From positions 33,429,436-33,493,435 of the forward strand of contig NC_087068.1 in the NCBI RefSeq assembly GCF_963678635.1: a stretch of DNA of 64,000 nt, written 5' to 3'. Positions 21,898 through 31,696 of this stretch are shown here, in pieces (the stretch's first letter is position 1; every line of letters starts with the position of its first letter). The position numbers and the translations under genes are program-made. The notes below the pieces were generated by a model. That model searched no databases and was not told the origin of the DNA. It was given only the letters and a program-made list of their open reading frames with translations. The DNA comes from Symsagittifera roscoffensis. Taxonomy: Eukaryota > Xenacoelomorpha > Acoela > Convolutidae.

Positions 21898-23795
21898 ATC
21901 TGCAACCCAGCTGGTCAAGGCCAGGGGCAATGGTCCTGACTTTATCAAATCATTAGAACTGATTCAAACGAAATGAAAGTCACCACCGGGAACCCGTTCT
22001 ACCTTTCCGAGGTAGCAGTGGTGGTCATGACGCTACAATCTGCACAATTTTGCCTATTGATTGTACGCACCGGGACAACGCCAGCATGACTTGGCGGCTT
22101 GGGCATTGGCCTCGCTTTGACCCAGGAGTATCGGTGCTTCACATAACAGTGATTGATCATTGACTTTCTAACCGAGCACCGGTAGGAGTAGAGCGGACAC
22201 TTCAGCACCTCATCACCTGTGCTAGTGTCTTGGTTTGATGCGAAGGGTTGCCGACTCAGTTGCGGTGCTGAGATGGTCGATTCTGATGCGCTGATCAGAC
22301 AGAGGGCAGTCGAATTTACCCTTTTTGGACCCCTCGTCGCTGGGCTGCTGGGGGATCTCTGCAGTTCTTTCAATTCCTTTAGGTACAGTTCCATCAGTTC
22401 CTTTAGTTACAGTTCTTTCATTTCCTTTAGTTTTAATTTCACTTTCACTACTAGCGGAGGTCTGGACCGAGGGTGAATGATTGTCTCTGAGATGCCTGTA
22501 CATCTCTTTTTTGCTATGAAACATTCTACCACAGTTTTCATTAGCACATTGAACTGTTTGCGACCTCTTTCCGATAGCATTTGCTTTAAAATCCCCACCG
22601 TCTGTGAACTTGGTTGTCGAATTATGTAACCAGTTATCCTGGTCGCACTTGGTCTTGAGCCCATGGTTGTCAAGATCAGCCCTGAGCTGCCTAACCCAAT
22701 CTTTTTGCCAAACTTTAGCACCTTCAAGTAGTTCATTCAAGCTATCGGCCCCGATGTTTTTAAAGGAAGCATACAGTTGTACCCTTCTCCTGCATAGTTG
22801 GAGAGCGACTGGCGTTGTTTTTACTTTTTCATTCAGTTCCTTTAGTTTCATTTCATTTCTGGTTTCTAGCCTGAGACACATTCTTTTAGCGCGGTGTATC
22901 ACCGCTTCTAATCTACCAAGATCGGCGCATCTGATGACAAGGGTCTCTAAGCCGTATAGAAGGACAGGCTTTAGGAATGTCTCAATGAGGAGACCCTTGT
23001 TCCTTAGTGTCAACCTTTTAGACACCAAGGCCGGTCCAAGACGTAACATTGCTATTCTTGTCTTAGAAATGCGAGCGCTGATAGCCTTGTCAGCGCTCCC
23101 ATCAGATGCTATGATACTGCCGAGGTACTCAAAGCGATTGACCTGTTCTACCTGTTCACTGAGTACATTGATAGGGACATTAGTATTGTATTTGGTGTTA
23201 ATAACAATACTTTTAGTTTTCTCGACAGAGATTTCTAATTGAGCCAATCCAAAAGTTTTTGCCATCTCATTCAGCGACTTGGTAGCATTTGCCTGGTTAT
23301 CAGAGATCAAAGCCAGATCATCAGCGTATGCAAAGTTTCTTTTCTCCCCACTGGTCTTACTAAGGAGGAAGTCAAAAAGGATGATAAACAACAGTGGGCC
23401 TAAAACGCACCCTTGCCTCACCCCTCGGTTCACTACAAAGGTGTTATCTTTATCAAGCTTACCGATGGGTTTGGTGTGGAGCGCTTCAATCAAATTGATG
23501 ATATCTCCTGGGATTCCAAAATCCCTTAGGGCAATAAACAGCACTTCCCTATCAATTGAATCAAAAGCCTTCTTCAGGTCGATGAAAGTCATACAAAGAG
23601 GTTGCTGGTTCTCAATCCTTCTTTGCAGCAAACATCTAATTGCCAAGATAGCTTGGCCCATTGACCTGTGGCTTCGGAACCCAAATTGATAAGGTGAGAT
23701 CTTAGGCAGCTGCTTATTCACCCTTATTGCAATCACCCTATTTGCAATCACAGCTTTTTGGAATTCAGTTGAAAACAAAATTCTTTTCTCATTAG
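21898..23795 (-). mobile_element. 5'-truncated non-LTR element nested in the Ty3 element
   Basis: Minus-strand insertion. Its 3' end abuts the 5' LTR at about 21898, and its 5' end, in the middle of the RT domain, abuts gag at about 23795. Ty3 sequence expected between these points is missing, so insertion came with a deletion. A perfect 8-bp inverted repeat (ATTAGGTC-AAA-GACCTAAT, 23791-23809) sits on the gag-side junction. Confidence 0.75.
21999..23778 (-). pseudogene. Non-LTR reverse transcriptase with C-terminal zinc fingers, truncated
   Basis: A 518-codon frame (22222-23778) starts within the RT: QFGFRSHRSMGQA, FIDLKKAFDSIDRE (motif A), RGVRQGCVLGPLLF (motif B), the catalytic AYADDLAL (motif C) and a thumb region with FEYLGSIIASDG. 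A C2H2 finger (CANENC...HLRDNH) follows in the C-terminal part, then a stretch of short GNERT/GTDGT-type repeats where the frame slips, and a second finger (CPLYSYRC...HCYVKH) read in another frame down to 21999. The endonuclease and N-terminus are absent through 5' truncation. Family: APE-type non-LTR by RT style; clade not assigned. Confidence 0.8.
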
Positions 23796-25073
23796 GTCAA
23801 AGACCTAATGATGGCGACGCACGACGCAGCTATGATAGCAGACAACGATCCCTATTCGGATCATTGTTAACTGATACATCTCTTGAATGGGTCAATGATT
23901 ATGTAACCAATGCTTCCACATGGGCACAACTCAAAGATCTCTTCCTAAACAGATTCACTGACAGACGAGATCAATTCAAACATAGAATTGATGCTGAAAA
24001 TGCATCTCGCCAAGATGGCGATTTAATAAAAAATTATTTCCACAGAATCAAATCTTCTGTAGATAGAGGATGGCCCGAAAGTATTGATGTAACAGTTCAT
24101 GTTGATGAAGATGCTCAAAATGCTGAGAACTATACAAACCAGACAAAGAAGTCAAAAGTATATTGATTTCTCAATTAAGGGACTAAGACCTCTAGCCCTT
24201 AAACAAAAAGCTCATGAATACATGATAGAACATCCAAATGCCAATTGGGATCAATTCACAAATCATGTAATCACAAAGGATCTAACATTCATTGTTGCTA
24301 CTGATCCTGCTAATAAGTCAACGGATAAAATGACTTCATTAGAAACTCAAATTAAAGAACTAACTAAATTGATCAAGAATCAAGAAGTTAGTGCAATCAA
24401 TGATCAGAATTCATTTCAACGACGTCACCCTGACATCAAGGGAAGACCTAATAGTACACGATTCTGCGAAAATTGCAGAATGAATGGACATTCTATATCT
24501 AGATGTTCAAAAAAGCAAGTTCAGGACGAAGTAAATAAGTTGCGAAAAGAGCTCACAACAAAAAATGAACGAATAGTTTCATTTGAAACTGATTATAAAC
24601 GAAATCGAAGACCGAATAACTTCCCTAACCAGAGTAACCCTAACCCAAGCAACCGGTTTTGGGATAACAAAAATAGATCTACTAACAATTCAAACCCTAG
24701 CCAAAATAAATATGGCATTCGCCATAATTATAACTACAACGGAATCAATTTCCAAAAGGCTAATGCACAATCGTCTTTCAATACCAAAAGGCCCCAAACC
24801 TATGATGATAGGTATCCCAGAGAAAACAAATTCAGAGAAAAGGAACAAGTTGCTAAACAGTTCTACGACCAAGAAAATAGGCAATTCAATAGTAACCCTA
24901 GAGGTCGACCATATAGCACTGGAAGCTATAATAACAATAACAGTCGAGACTCGACGCGATCTCAATCACCAAATTTTAGATCGAATCAAATACAGTCTGA
25001 AACTACCCACTGGGTTGAGGAAGAAGTCAATTACTGTGATGCGATCACTGATTTCTTTCCTTTAAACTATTAA
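23796..25073 (+). pseudogene. Ty3 gag (capsid and nucleocapsid), 5' end missing, frameshifted
   Basis: Capsid-type helices with WAQLKDLFLNRF are followed by a frame change near 24165 and the rest in the second frame (24099-25073). A CCHC zinc knuckle (CENCRMNGHSISRC) lies near 24465 and binds genomic RNA in related elements. The tail is Asn/Arg/Ser-rich and basic. The start of gag was removed by the nested insertion. The same knuckle style and basic tail occur in the second LTR element at 63490. Confidence 0.8.
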
Positions 25074-25162
25074 AGTCTCCGAAACCGAGCGGTGATAGTA
25101 ATCCTAAATCAAGGATATATCTAAGCTTATATCATTTTGCCACCGGAGACAAAAATAATAAT

Positions 25163-25843
25163 AGTGGACTCAAAATTGAATTCTTGATTAACCCAGGATC
25201 AACTTGTAGTATCATAAACTACCCAACTTATCAGGAATTGGAAAAATTAGGTCAAAAAATGACAATTTACCGATCCCAAATTAAAGCAAAAACTTATAAT
25301 GGATCTGATATACGTATGTTTGGCCATACATCTATTCAATCTTGTTTCGACACTGATGGAAAGTATCCATCTAACCACAAAGTGTGGATAACTGAAGAAA
25401 AGACTGCTAATCTATTGGGAGTAGACTTTTGTCATCTATTCTTAAAAGCTCTCTACTTTGATATCCCCGCAGTTGAGTTAAAATCAAAAGAAGGTGTAAT
25501 ATCCTACGGGTTGATGAACAATGATAAAGAATATCCTAATGTTTCAAAAATTGTCTCAATTAACTTGAAAGAACCCCTGTTCATTCCAGCACGATCTACA
25601 TACTTATACAAACACTCGGCTGAACCGAATTCATACTTCGAAAAAGGGACTACATTCCTGCCTCATAAAAATACAACCAAAACCGAATTGTTTTTCATTA
25701 ATACAATTTGTACTCAAATTGAGCAAAGCCTACCTATTCTATTTGAGAATCAGAAAGATCATCCTGTCACACTAAACAAGTGTGTACTAGGTTATGCAGT
25801 AACTGATATTCAGAGATACGAGGATAAGGATCCACGATTGTGA
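25163..25843 (+). pseudogene. Ty3 protease region with Asn at the active-site position
   Basis: About 220 codons. FLINPGSTCSIINYP occupies the place of the retropepsin motif (normally hydrophobic-hydrophobic-D-(T/S)-G), with Asn-Pro-Gly instead of Asp-Thr/Ser-Gly. LLGVDFCHLF, matching the second conserved ILG(x)DF box of Ty3 proteases, follows at the right distance. Loss of the Asp would abolish activity, so this is either decay or a fixed change. The family normally cleaves Gag-Pol. Confidence 0.6.
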
Positions 25844-25895
25844 TGAGTTCACAACGAGAATTTTAAACGAAAGTTCGGAATTCGATAGCTGTTTC

Positions 25896-26639
25896 ATGCT
25901 GAACACTGTTGTCAATACAACACAGGAAAGCAATACCCAATTATCCGATCCCTGTCTACAATATGTAGACTTCACAAAAAGGTCTACATTCGAATCGAAT
26001 ATGCCCGTTGCCCATGCAATCTCTGCAGATAGAGCAATGAAAAAAGGGTTTGCTGAATCAATTAGCAAAAGGTATCCTGAGCTACGACACTTTTGTAAAT
26101 CAATACATGCTAACATTAACGATATTCTCATCTTCACTGATCCAAAATCTGGACAAATCATATATAACCTGATTACCAAACAGAGGTACTTTCAGAAACC
26201 CACTTACGACGCTATATTCAATACCTTGTCCGAAATGAAAGATCATGCTATAGCAAATAACATTCGATCTATCGCTATGCCCAAAATTGCTTGTGGCTTA
26301 GATAAAATGAATTGGGAAAAAGTTTCCAAAATCATTGTCGATGTATTCCAACATTCTGGAATTACTATATTTATCTATGTTTCAGGACAAGAAATCAAAC
26401 ACATGCCTGCCCTTGAAGTATTTGATACAGAAAATGTATCAGAGATATTTGAACAAATTGGTTCAGGTATAGTCAAAGTATGCAAAAATGAAAACGAAAC
26501 AGCAACCGACTTTTCTAATGATCCAAAGAACCTTTGCAGGCCTCCCTTGAAAGAACAATTTAAAAAGTACCGAAACAAAGAACATAATGATCGGCTAATT
26601 GCCTTTCTAGTCAACGAAACGTTTACCCAATACTCATGA
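25896..26639 (+). CDS. TARG1/OARD1-type macro domain between protease and RT
   Basis: 247 codons. A macro domain spans about residues 28-170: AHAISADRAMKKGFA (substrate loop), IYNLITKQRYFQKPTYD and MPKIACGLDKMNW, matching the OARD1/TARG1 branch, which removes ADP-ribose from acidic residues. The two residues known as catalytic in human TARG1 (Lys84 in the ITK segment and Asp125 in the CGLD segment) have counterparts here. The last 70 residues lead into the RT. The frame differs from protease and returns at RT, probably through indels in a once continuous pol; the stop and the RT start overlap as ATGA (26636-26639). Inference: the element carried a de-ADP-ribosylating activity, perhaps against PARP-type host defence. 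Confidence 0.8.
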   Translation: MLNTVVNTTQESNTQLSDPCLQYVDFTKRSTFESNMPVAHAISADRAMKKGFAESISKRYPELRHFCKSIHANINDILIFTDPKSGQIIYNLITKQRYFQKPTYDAIFNTLSEMKDHAIANNIRSIAMPKIACGLDKMNWEKVSKIIVDVFQHSGITIFIYVSGQEIKHMPALEVFDTENVSEIFEQIGSGIVKVCKNENETATDFSNDPKNLCRPPLKEQFKKYRNKEHNDRLIAFLVNETFTQYS

Positions 26640-27070
26640 CCAAAATAAACGGATCATACTTCACAAGTAGTGATCTCTCTTGCGCCTACCATCAAGTACC
26701 TCTAACAGATGAGGCCCAGAAATTAACAAGCTTTATTGTAGGTGGTAGACAATATACCTACCAAGTTGGTTTCTATGGCTTGAAACCACTTCCAAATTTC
26801 TTCAGTAAATTAATGAGATATGCCTTCGGACCCCTCATTAAAGAAAAAAAAGCAATTACTTACATAGACGACACTCTGTTACAGAGTCAAAATAAAGATG
26901 AAATGTTTGACACAATTCGAGAATATCATTCTCTTCTACTGAAAGCTAACTTAAAAGGTGCCCCTGATAAAACTTTTTTCTTCCTGAGAAAAGTTAAATT
27001 TCTAGGCCATGTTGTCTCTAAAGATGGTCTTTCCCCAATCGCTTCAAGAATTAATGATATAAAATATTAA
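26636..27070 (+). pseudogene. Ty3 reverse transcriptase, finger region missing
   Basis: 145 codons with SSDLSCAYHQVPL (motif A), FYGLKPLPNFF (motif B), the catalytic YIDDTLL and FLGHVVSKDGLSP (motif D/E region). The finger segment that normally precedes motif A (the RPxIDYR-type box) is not found between the macro domain and motif A, so a deletion is likely. The thumb continues in another frame after 27070. Confidence 0.85.
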
Positions 27071-28394
27071 AATCACCTGAATCAAAAACAGAAGTTCTAG
27101 GTGTATTGGATGTCATGGGATTCTACAGCACATACATCATCAATTTTCATGTGGACGCAAAATGTCTATATGAACTGGCAAACAGTATGATAAGTTTCAA
27201 TGGCTACCATGCCATGAAGAAGTTTTTCGAAAACTGAAAGACAAATTCTGTCATGATATTTCAAATGCCATACCTAATGTAAACTACCCATTCCACATTC
27301 ACGCGGACTCCTCAAATAAAGGAACCGGGTGTATACTCATCCAAGACTTTCCTGAAGGGAAAAGAATTGTTTCTGCCAATTCTAGAGTCTTTGATAAAGC
27401 TGAGCAGAAAATGTCTACTCAACATCGTGAACTATGTGGAATAATATCTGCTTTACAAACCTATGAATTCTACATTATAGGTTCACCCTTTCCTCTATGT
27501 CTTTATTGCGACCACAGACCTATTCTCTTCTTATGGTCCAGAAAAGGACAACTTTCTCATAGTTTTTTCAAATATCAAGTAGTATTGACAAAATTCAACA
27601 ATTTGAAAATACTCTATACCCCAGGTTCAAACCTAGCCTTTCCTGACTTATTGAGCCGAAATGTGCCCATCGCTAATATCAAAAGATATCAACTCGAACA
27701 CAAAACCATTCCGAATGATATAAAGTTCATCCTGGACAATGGAGAACAATTTTGTTATTCAGTGCTCCACAAAGATGATAACATATTTCAAAACGATTGC
27801 TATCCAGTCATTGCTCAAGTGCAAGGCGGAAAAAAGAAATTAATCAACATAAGTGACAGAGGAGACTTCAGCATTGAAGATGCTCCTGAATATTTTGAAG
27901 AATCTTGTAGTGCGATTCAGAATATAACAGATTTCTTCCGATTTGGCAAACAAATCAATCAAATCAAACGACTATCTATACCAGATATAAACGATCAAAA
28001 CATTTTTGAAGAAATTCCAGATGAAGTATCTGCACTTGATGATCCTTTGGAAAATTCAGAATGGCTTGACTTATATGAAGGCAATGTTGAGAACAACCTT
28101 CTCAACGATCTGGTTAAAGCAAAAACTGAGTTTGCTGCCAAAACAAGATCTTTGAAATTAATCGAACCCCTAAGTCTCCAATCTGAAGAGAATAAATCAG
28201 ATTCTCTTGAGCTAATAGCAAAAATGACCGACCTTGCTAAAGAAACAAATTTAGACGTTGAAACAATTATGCAAGAACAGTGTTACGATACTGTAATCAT
28301 AGACATCAAAAATTGCATAAAGCAAAACGAAAAACCAGAAAGAAACAAAAAAAAATCCTTATCGAGAAGAAAAAGGATTAAAAGCTTATATTAG
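27071..28394 (+). pseudogene. Ty3 RT connection, RNase H and linker
   Basis: The connection (LDVMGFYSTYI) is followed by RNase H with acidic residues in HIHADSS, HRELCG, YCDHRP and FPDLLSR. RNase H removes RNA from the RNA-DNA hybrid during reverse transcription. A frameshift or stop lies near 27235. The remaining 200 codons are an acidic linker ending in a basic Lys/Arg run before integrase. Confidence 0.8.
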
Positions 28395-29590
28395 GGAGTT
28401 TGAATTATTATTCATTGAAAACCAACACGATCTTCTCTGTATTAATGAGTATAATTATGATTATACTAAGAGTTTAAAAATTTGCTTACCCATCTCCCTT
28501 GTGCTAAAACGCTTTGAGTTAGCTCCTAAGCATCCTTTTAGCGGTCATCACGGCGAAACAAAAACTTTGGAAATAATCAAAAGATATTTCTATTGACCCG
28601 GACTCTATAAATGGGTCAACATGCTTCTTCATGATTGTCTAGAATGCCAGAAAATAAGCCTAAACGAAAAGACCTGAATGAAGCTCCATTACAACAATGG
28701 GGACAATTAGAAACAATCCCAATGAAAACGATACACATTGATCATAAAGGTCCACTCAGACAATCAAGTCACGGCAAAAACTTTTGCTTAGTTGTGATAG
28801 ATGCTCTTAGAGAAAAACATCACAACCTTTGGTATTCCACAACAAATTATTCATGATAATGGAAGCGCATTCATGAGTAATGACTTTGCTCATTGGTCCT
28901 CTGAATTGGGAATAACCCTGAGACGAAGAACTAATTATTCGCCTTGGACTAACGGAAAAGTTGAAGTCCAGAATAAACATTTAACCCAGTACTTTCGACA
29001 TTTCTTGAGTACCTCAGGCTCAAACTGGTCTGAAATAACAAATAAGTTTGCTTTTTCCATAACACCGCAATTAATTCAAGTACAGGTTGCACTCCATATG
29101 AGATTGTCTTTGGCATAAAACCTCAGGTTCCCCTTAGCCTTAAATTAGGCCTCTACCGCGACCAAAACAAAAGATGTACCTCTGAATTTTGCGCTGGTCT
29201 CGAAAATCATGCTCATACCGAGCATAAGTCAAAAAATGAGACCATAGATAGATTTCTAGAAAATCAAATTTCCGCCAAAATACTGAAAAGGGAAAATGAT
29301 TTTAAGTTGATTTATAGTAACACCTATACACATTGCCGCCGCATCACTAATAAGGCCCACATGTTCCGAAATCAATTTAAATTAGGACGGCCTATAAAAG
29401 AAGGCACAAAAGTGTTACTAGAAAATAGATCCAAACCACTATTGAAATCTCATAAGCTTTTGAATTTGAGATCTGGACCTTACACCTTACTTGAAAAAAT
29501 CACGGAGGTAACATACGGAATTCAAAATGATTTCACTAACGAAAAAAGATCGTCCACCGCAATCATATTGTTGAATACTTTCCTAAAGAA
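28395..29590 (+). pseudogene. Ty3 integrase, internal deletion
   Basis: The HHCC zinc site is present (HPFSGHHGETKT...CLECQ). The core has IHIDHKGP (first Asp), IHDNGSAF (second Asp) and NGKVEVQNKHL (Glu). Between LVVIDA and GIPQQI about 30-40 residues expected in the family are missing. Frame changes occur near 28630, 28820 and 29110. The C-terminal part (29307 on) has the LRSGPYTLLEKI box typical of the GPY/F module. Confidence 0.8.
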
Positions 29591-30267
29591 CAACAAATGC
29601 CCAAACTACTGCAAGAGTTTTCTAGTGATTTATTTTCCAGTGATTTTTATGATCATACAACAAAGCAACTCCTTCAATAAACCTAAACAGGTTGAAAACT
29701 TACAATACCAGTTTTGGCCAGTAGTCAACAATGGTTATCAGCAAATGACTGATCATACCCCTACAAATGAGGATCAAAATAAAACCATTGTCCATGAACA
29801 ATCATTGGATTCAGGCAGAGAAACCATGCATCTAAGAACTTTGTTCGATGCGACTGCGATTGACCAAAATCTTCGACCTATTCGAAGTTCAACTCCCTAT
29901 CCTGTTGATAAAACCCCTAATCCTTCTACTGGTCAATCTAGTAGTTATGGCCACCGCCGCCTACCTAGCCGCAGTATAAGTCCTAACACTTATCTCTCAA
30001 ATGACTTTGGCCGCCGCCACCCCAATATAATAACACAATATAATACTCCCCGTCCTCCTGATTTCCCTCGTTAATCTGAATCATCAGAAAGCTTTACTGA
30101 TAGAAATCATATCCCCCATAGCTCTCAAGAAAGCTTCTATGAGAACACTCGATCCGCACCTGGATCACTTTCCGAATCTAAAAGACCTAAACGGACAACT
30201 CGTCCTACAAACTTTTATGGAACTACAATTCCATCTAGTTTAATTGGCAAATTTAAAAAGAAATAAT
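29591..30267 (+). pseudogene. Pol C-terminal tail
   Basis: Low-complexity Ser/Pro/Arg/Thr-rich extension after integrase, ending in a basic stretch (KRPKRTTRP) and a TAA at about 30265. An in-frame TAA at 30072-30074 breaks it. Function is unknown; such tails vary widely between elements. Confidence 0.5.
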
Positions 30268-30400
30268 AACCACTAACTATTTATTTGGCCAAACTCAATA
30301 TTTTTTAAATTCTTTCTATTGGCCTTTTATTTTTTTATTTTTCTCTTTCATAAATGTTTTGTCTGTAATAAAACCACAAAAACACCAAAATTAAACATAT

Positions 30401-30649
30401 TTACAAATAGATTTTAAAAAAAATTTTATAAAGGTTAGACTTTATATCCGTGTAGGATTTGATTAGTTTAACAGGCGCCATATTTTCCGGAGAATTTTCA
30501 GCGGCCCTACTCAGGCTCCTCACTGCAAACTGCAGCGCTGAATAAGGCCGCCACCAAGCTTGATAGATTTCTTCTAACATGATGTCCAGCTCTATCTTTT
30601 TCCTGAAAACTTCTTCTGTTGCTGGTTTTCTGAAGAATTCTTCTTGAAA
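30401..30649 (-). CDS. Antisense accessory gene, exon 2
   Basis: 82 codons and a TAA on the strand opposite to the retroelement. The acceptor TTTGTTTTAG lies at 30659-30650, and the exon opens in phase 0 with FQEEFF. The protein is amphipathic and basic-acidic mixed, with EEIYQAWWRPYSAL and a C-terminal KIFFKIYL; nothing is recognised. AATAAA on the same strand (near 30327-30332) lies about 70 nt past the stop, a suitable poly(A) signal. Together with exon 1 it makes about 201 residues. Confidence 0.6.
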   Translation of the reverse strand, partial: FQEEFFRKPATEEVFRKKIELDIMLEEIYQAWWRPYSALQFAVRSLSRAAENSPENMAPVKLIKSYTDIKSNLYKIFFKIYL

Positions 30650-30746
30650 CTAAAACAAATTTATATACTATTTCTATGTTGCCATGCCACTTGAATAAAT
30701 TTCTTTTTTATTTTTTAAAATTGGGTGTTCTGTAAAACAAATTTAC

Positions 30747-31103
30747 ATCCTCTCCAAAGAATAAGGACAAAAAGTCCATTGTTTCTTTTGAAACCACATT
30801 GTCTCCACTCCATGGGCTCCATAGTTTCTTGGCAAGGAACTTACTCTGAATTGAGCCCAGCTCGAATAATTCCTCGGCATTCAGTACCGGATACTTAAAG
30901 ACATAGCTCCAGTCCATAAAAATCATAAACTCCATAGGCGTTAAGTTTACCCCTTTCTCTACTAGCCCATCGTAATATGCCACCCTTCTCTCGACTTCCT
31001 TGTCCTCCAGCAAGGCTCCATGTTTAAAATTTAGCTCGTCCCGTAAGTTCAAAAACTTCTCCGGGAAGTCCACCAGATTATCTTCAGGATCAATAAAATT
31101 CAT
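30747..31103 (-). CDS. Antisense accessory gene, exon 1
   Basis: 119 codons from the ATG at 31103, opposite to pol and env and filling the gap between them. It is uninterrupted although pol and env are damaged. The product is acidic, with DNLVDFPEKFLNLRDEL and PMEFMIFMDWSYVFKYP; no family is recognised and no signal peptide is seen. A donor (GAT|GTAAAT, intron from 30746) ends the exon in phase 0 and matches the phase of exon 2 across a 97-nt intron. Without splicing the frame runs only 12 codons further, to a TAA. A longer frame from a TTG at 31169 exists but lacks an ATG. Confidence 0.6.
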
Positions 31104-31612
31104 TTTGGACGAAGAAAAATTTTTTGAGAATAAAATAAAGATAGTTAAAACTGAACGGAAAGCAAACAAATGATGTTGCTTTTAGTCCTCTTTTATGAAG
31201 AGTTTTTTTTTCATTTTCCTCCTCCAATAGGGAAGGGGAATGCAGTTGTTAAAAATTAACATCAGCATAAACGAATAAAAATCATTTCACTGCTAGATCT
31301 CAAGAAATCAAAACTAAGTGGAAAAACTACGACATTAAACCAGAGTGAAAAAAAAACACAACATTACAAAACGAATGGCGAAGGAATAACGACTTAAAAA
31401 GAGTCACTTCCGAAAGACGCCGAATAACAACGGCCAATCAGAGCTTAGATTTGCAAAAAAGCAAAAACAGCCTTTAAAAACTAACTGATATACAGTTGTT
31501 TTCATTCTTGCTCAATTCCACATCTTGCATTCAAAACCTCCTCTCTCCAAAAAAATAAATCTACTGAATTCCTCAAACAAAAATAAAAATCTAACTCAGA
31601 TTCCCCATCAAA
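31104..31612. promoter_or_regulatory. Gap between divergent antisense gene and env, likely promoter region
   Basis: Non-coding gap from which env (+) and the antisense gene (-) point outward. On the + strand there is CCAAT at 31434-31438, a TATA-like CTTTAAAAA at 31472-31480 and a TTCATTCT initiator-like site about 28 bp later. On the - strand there is CCAAT (ATTGG) at about 31225. GATATACAG (31487-31495) could instead be a splice acceptor for env mRNA. Promoter activity is inferred from motifs only. Confidence 0.4.
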
Positions 31613-31696
31613 ATGACAAATCCAAACAGTGAACTAGAGGAAGGTGAACTAATGGACCAAGATCCTGTTCTAACTACTCTCGAGGAAATGCTTAAA
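31613..31696 (+). CDS. Leader exon shared by env and a spliced accessory product
   Basis: 28 codons from the env ATG, acidic, ending exactly at AAA|GTGAGT, a strong donor (31697). Phase 0 at the donor matches phase 0 at the acceptor before 33934. As in complex retroviruses, unspliced RNA would give env and spliced RNA an accessory protein. This is an inference from splice-site strength and phase. Confidence 0.45.
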
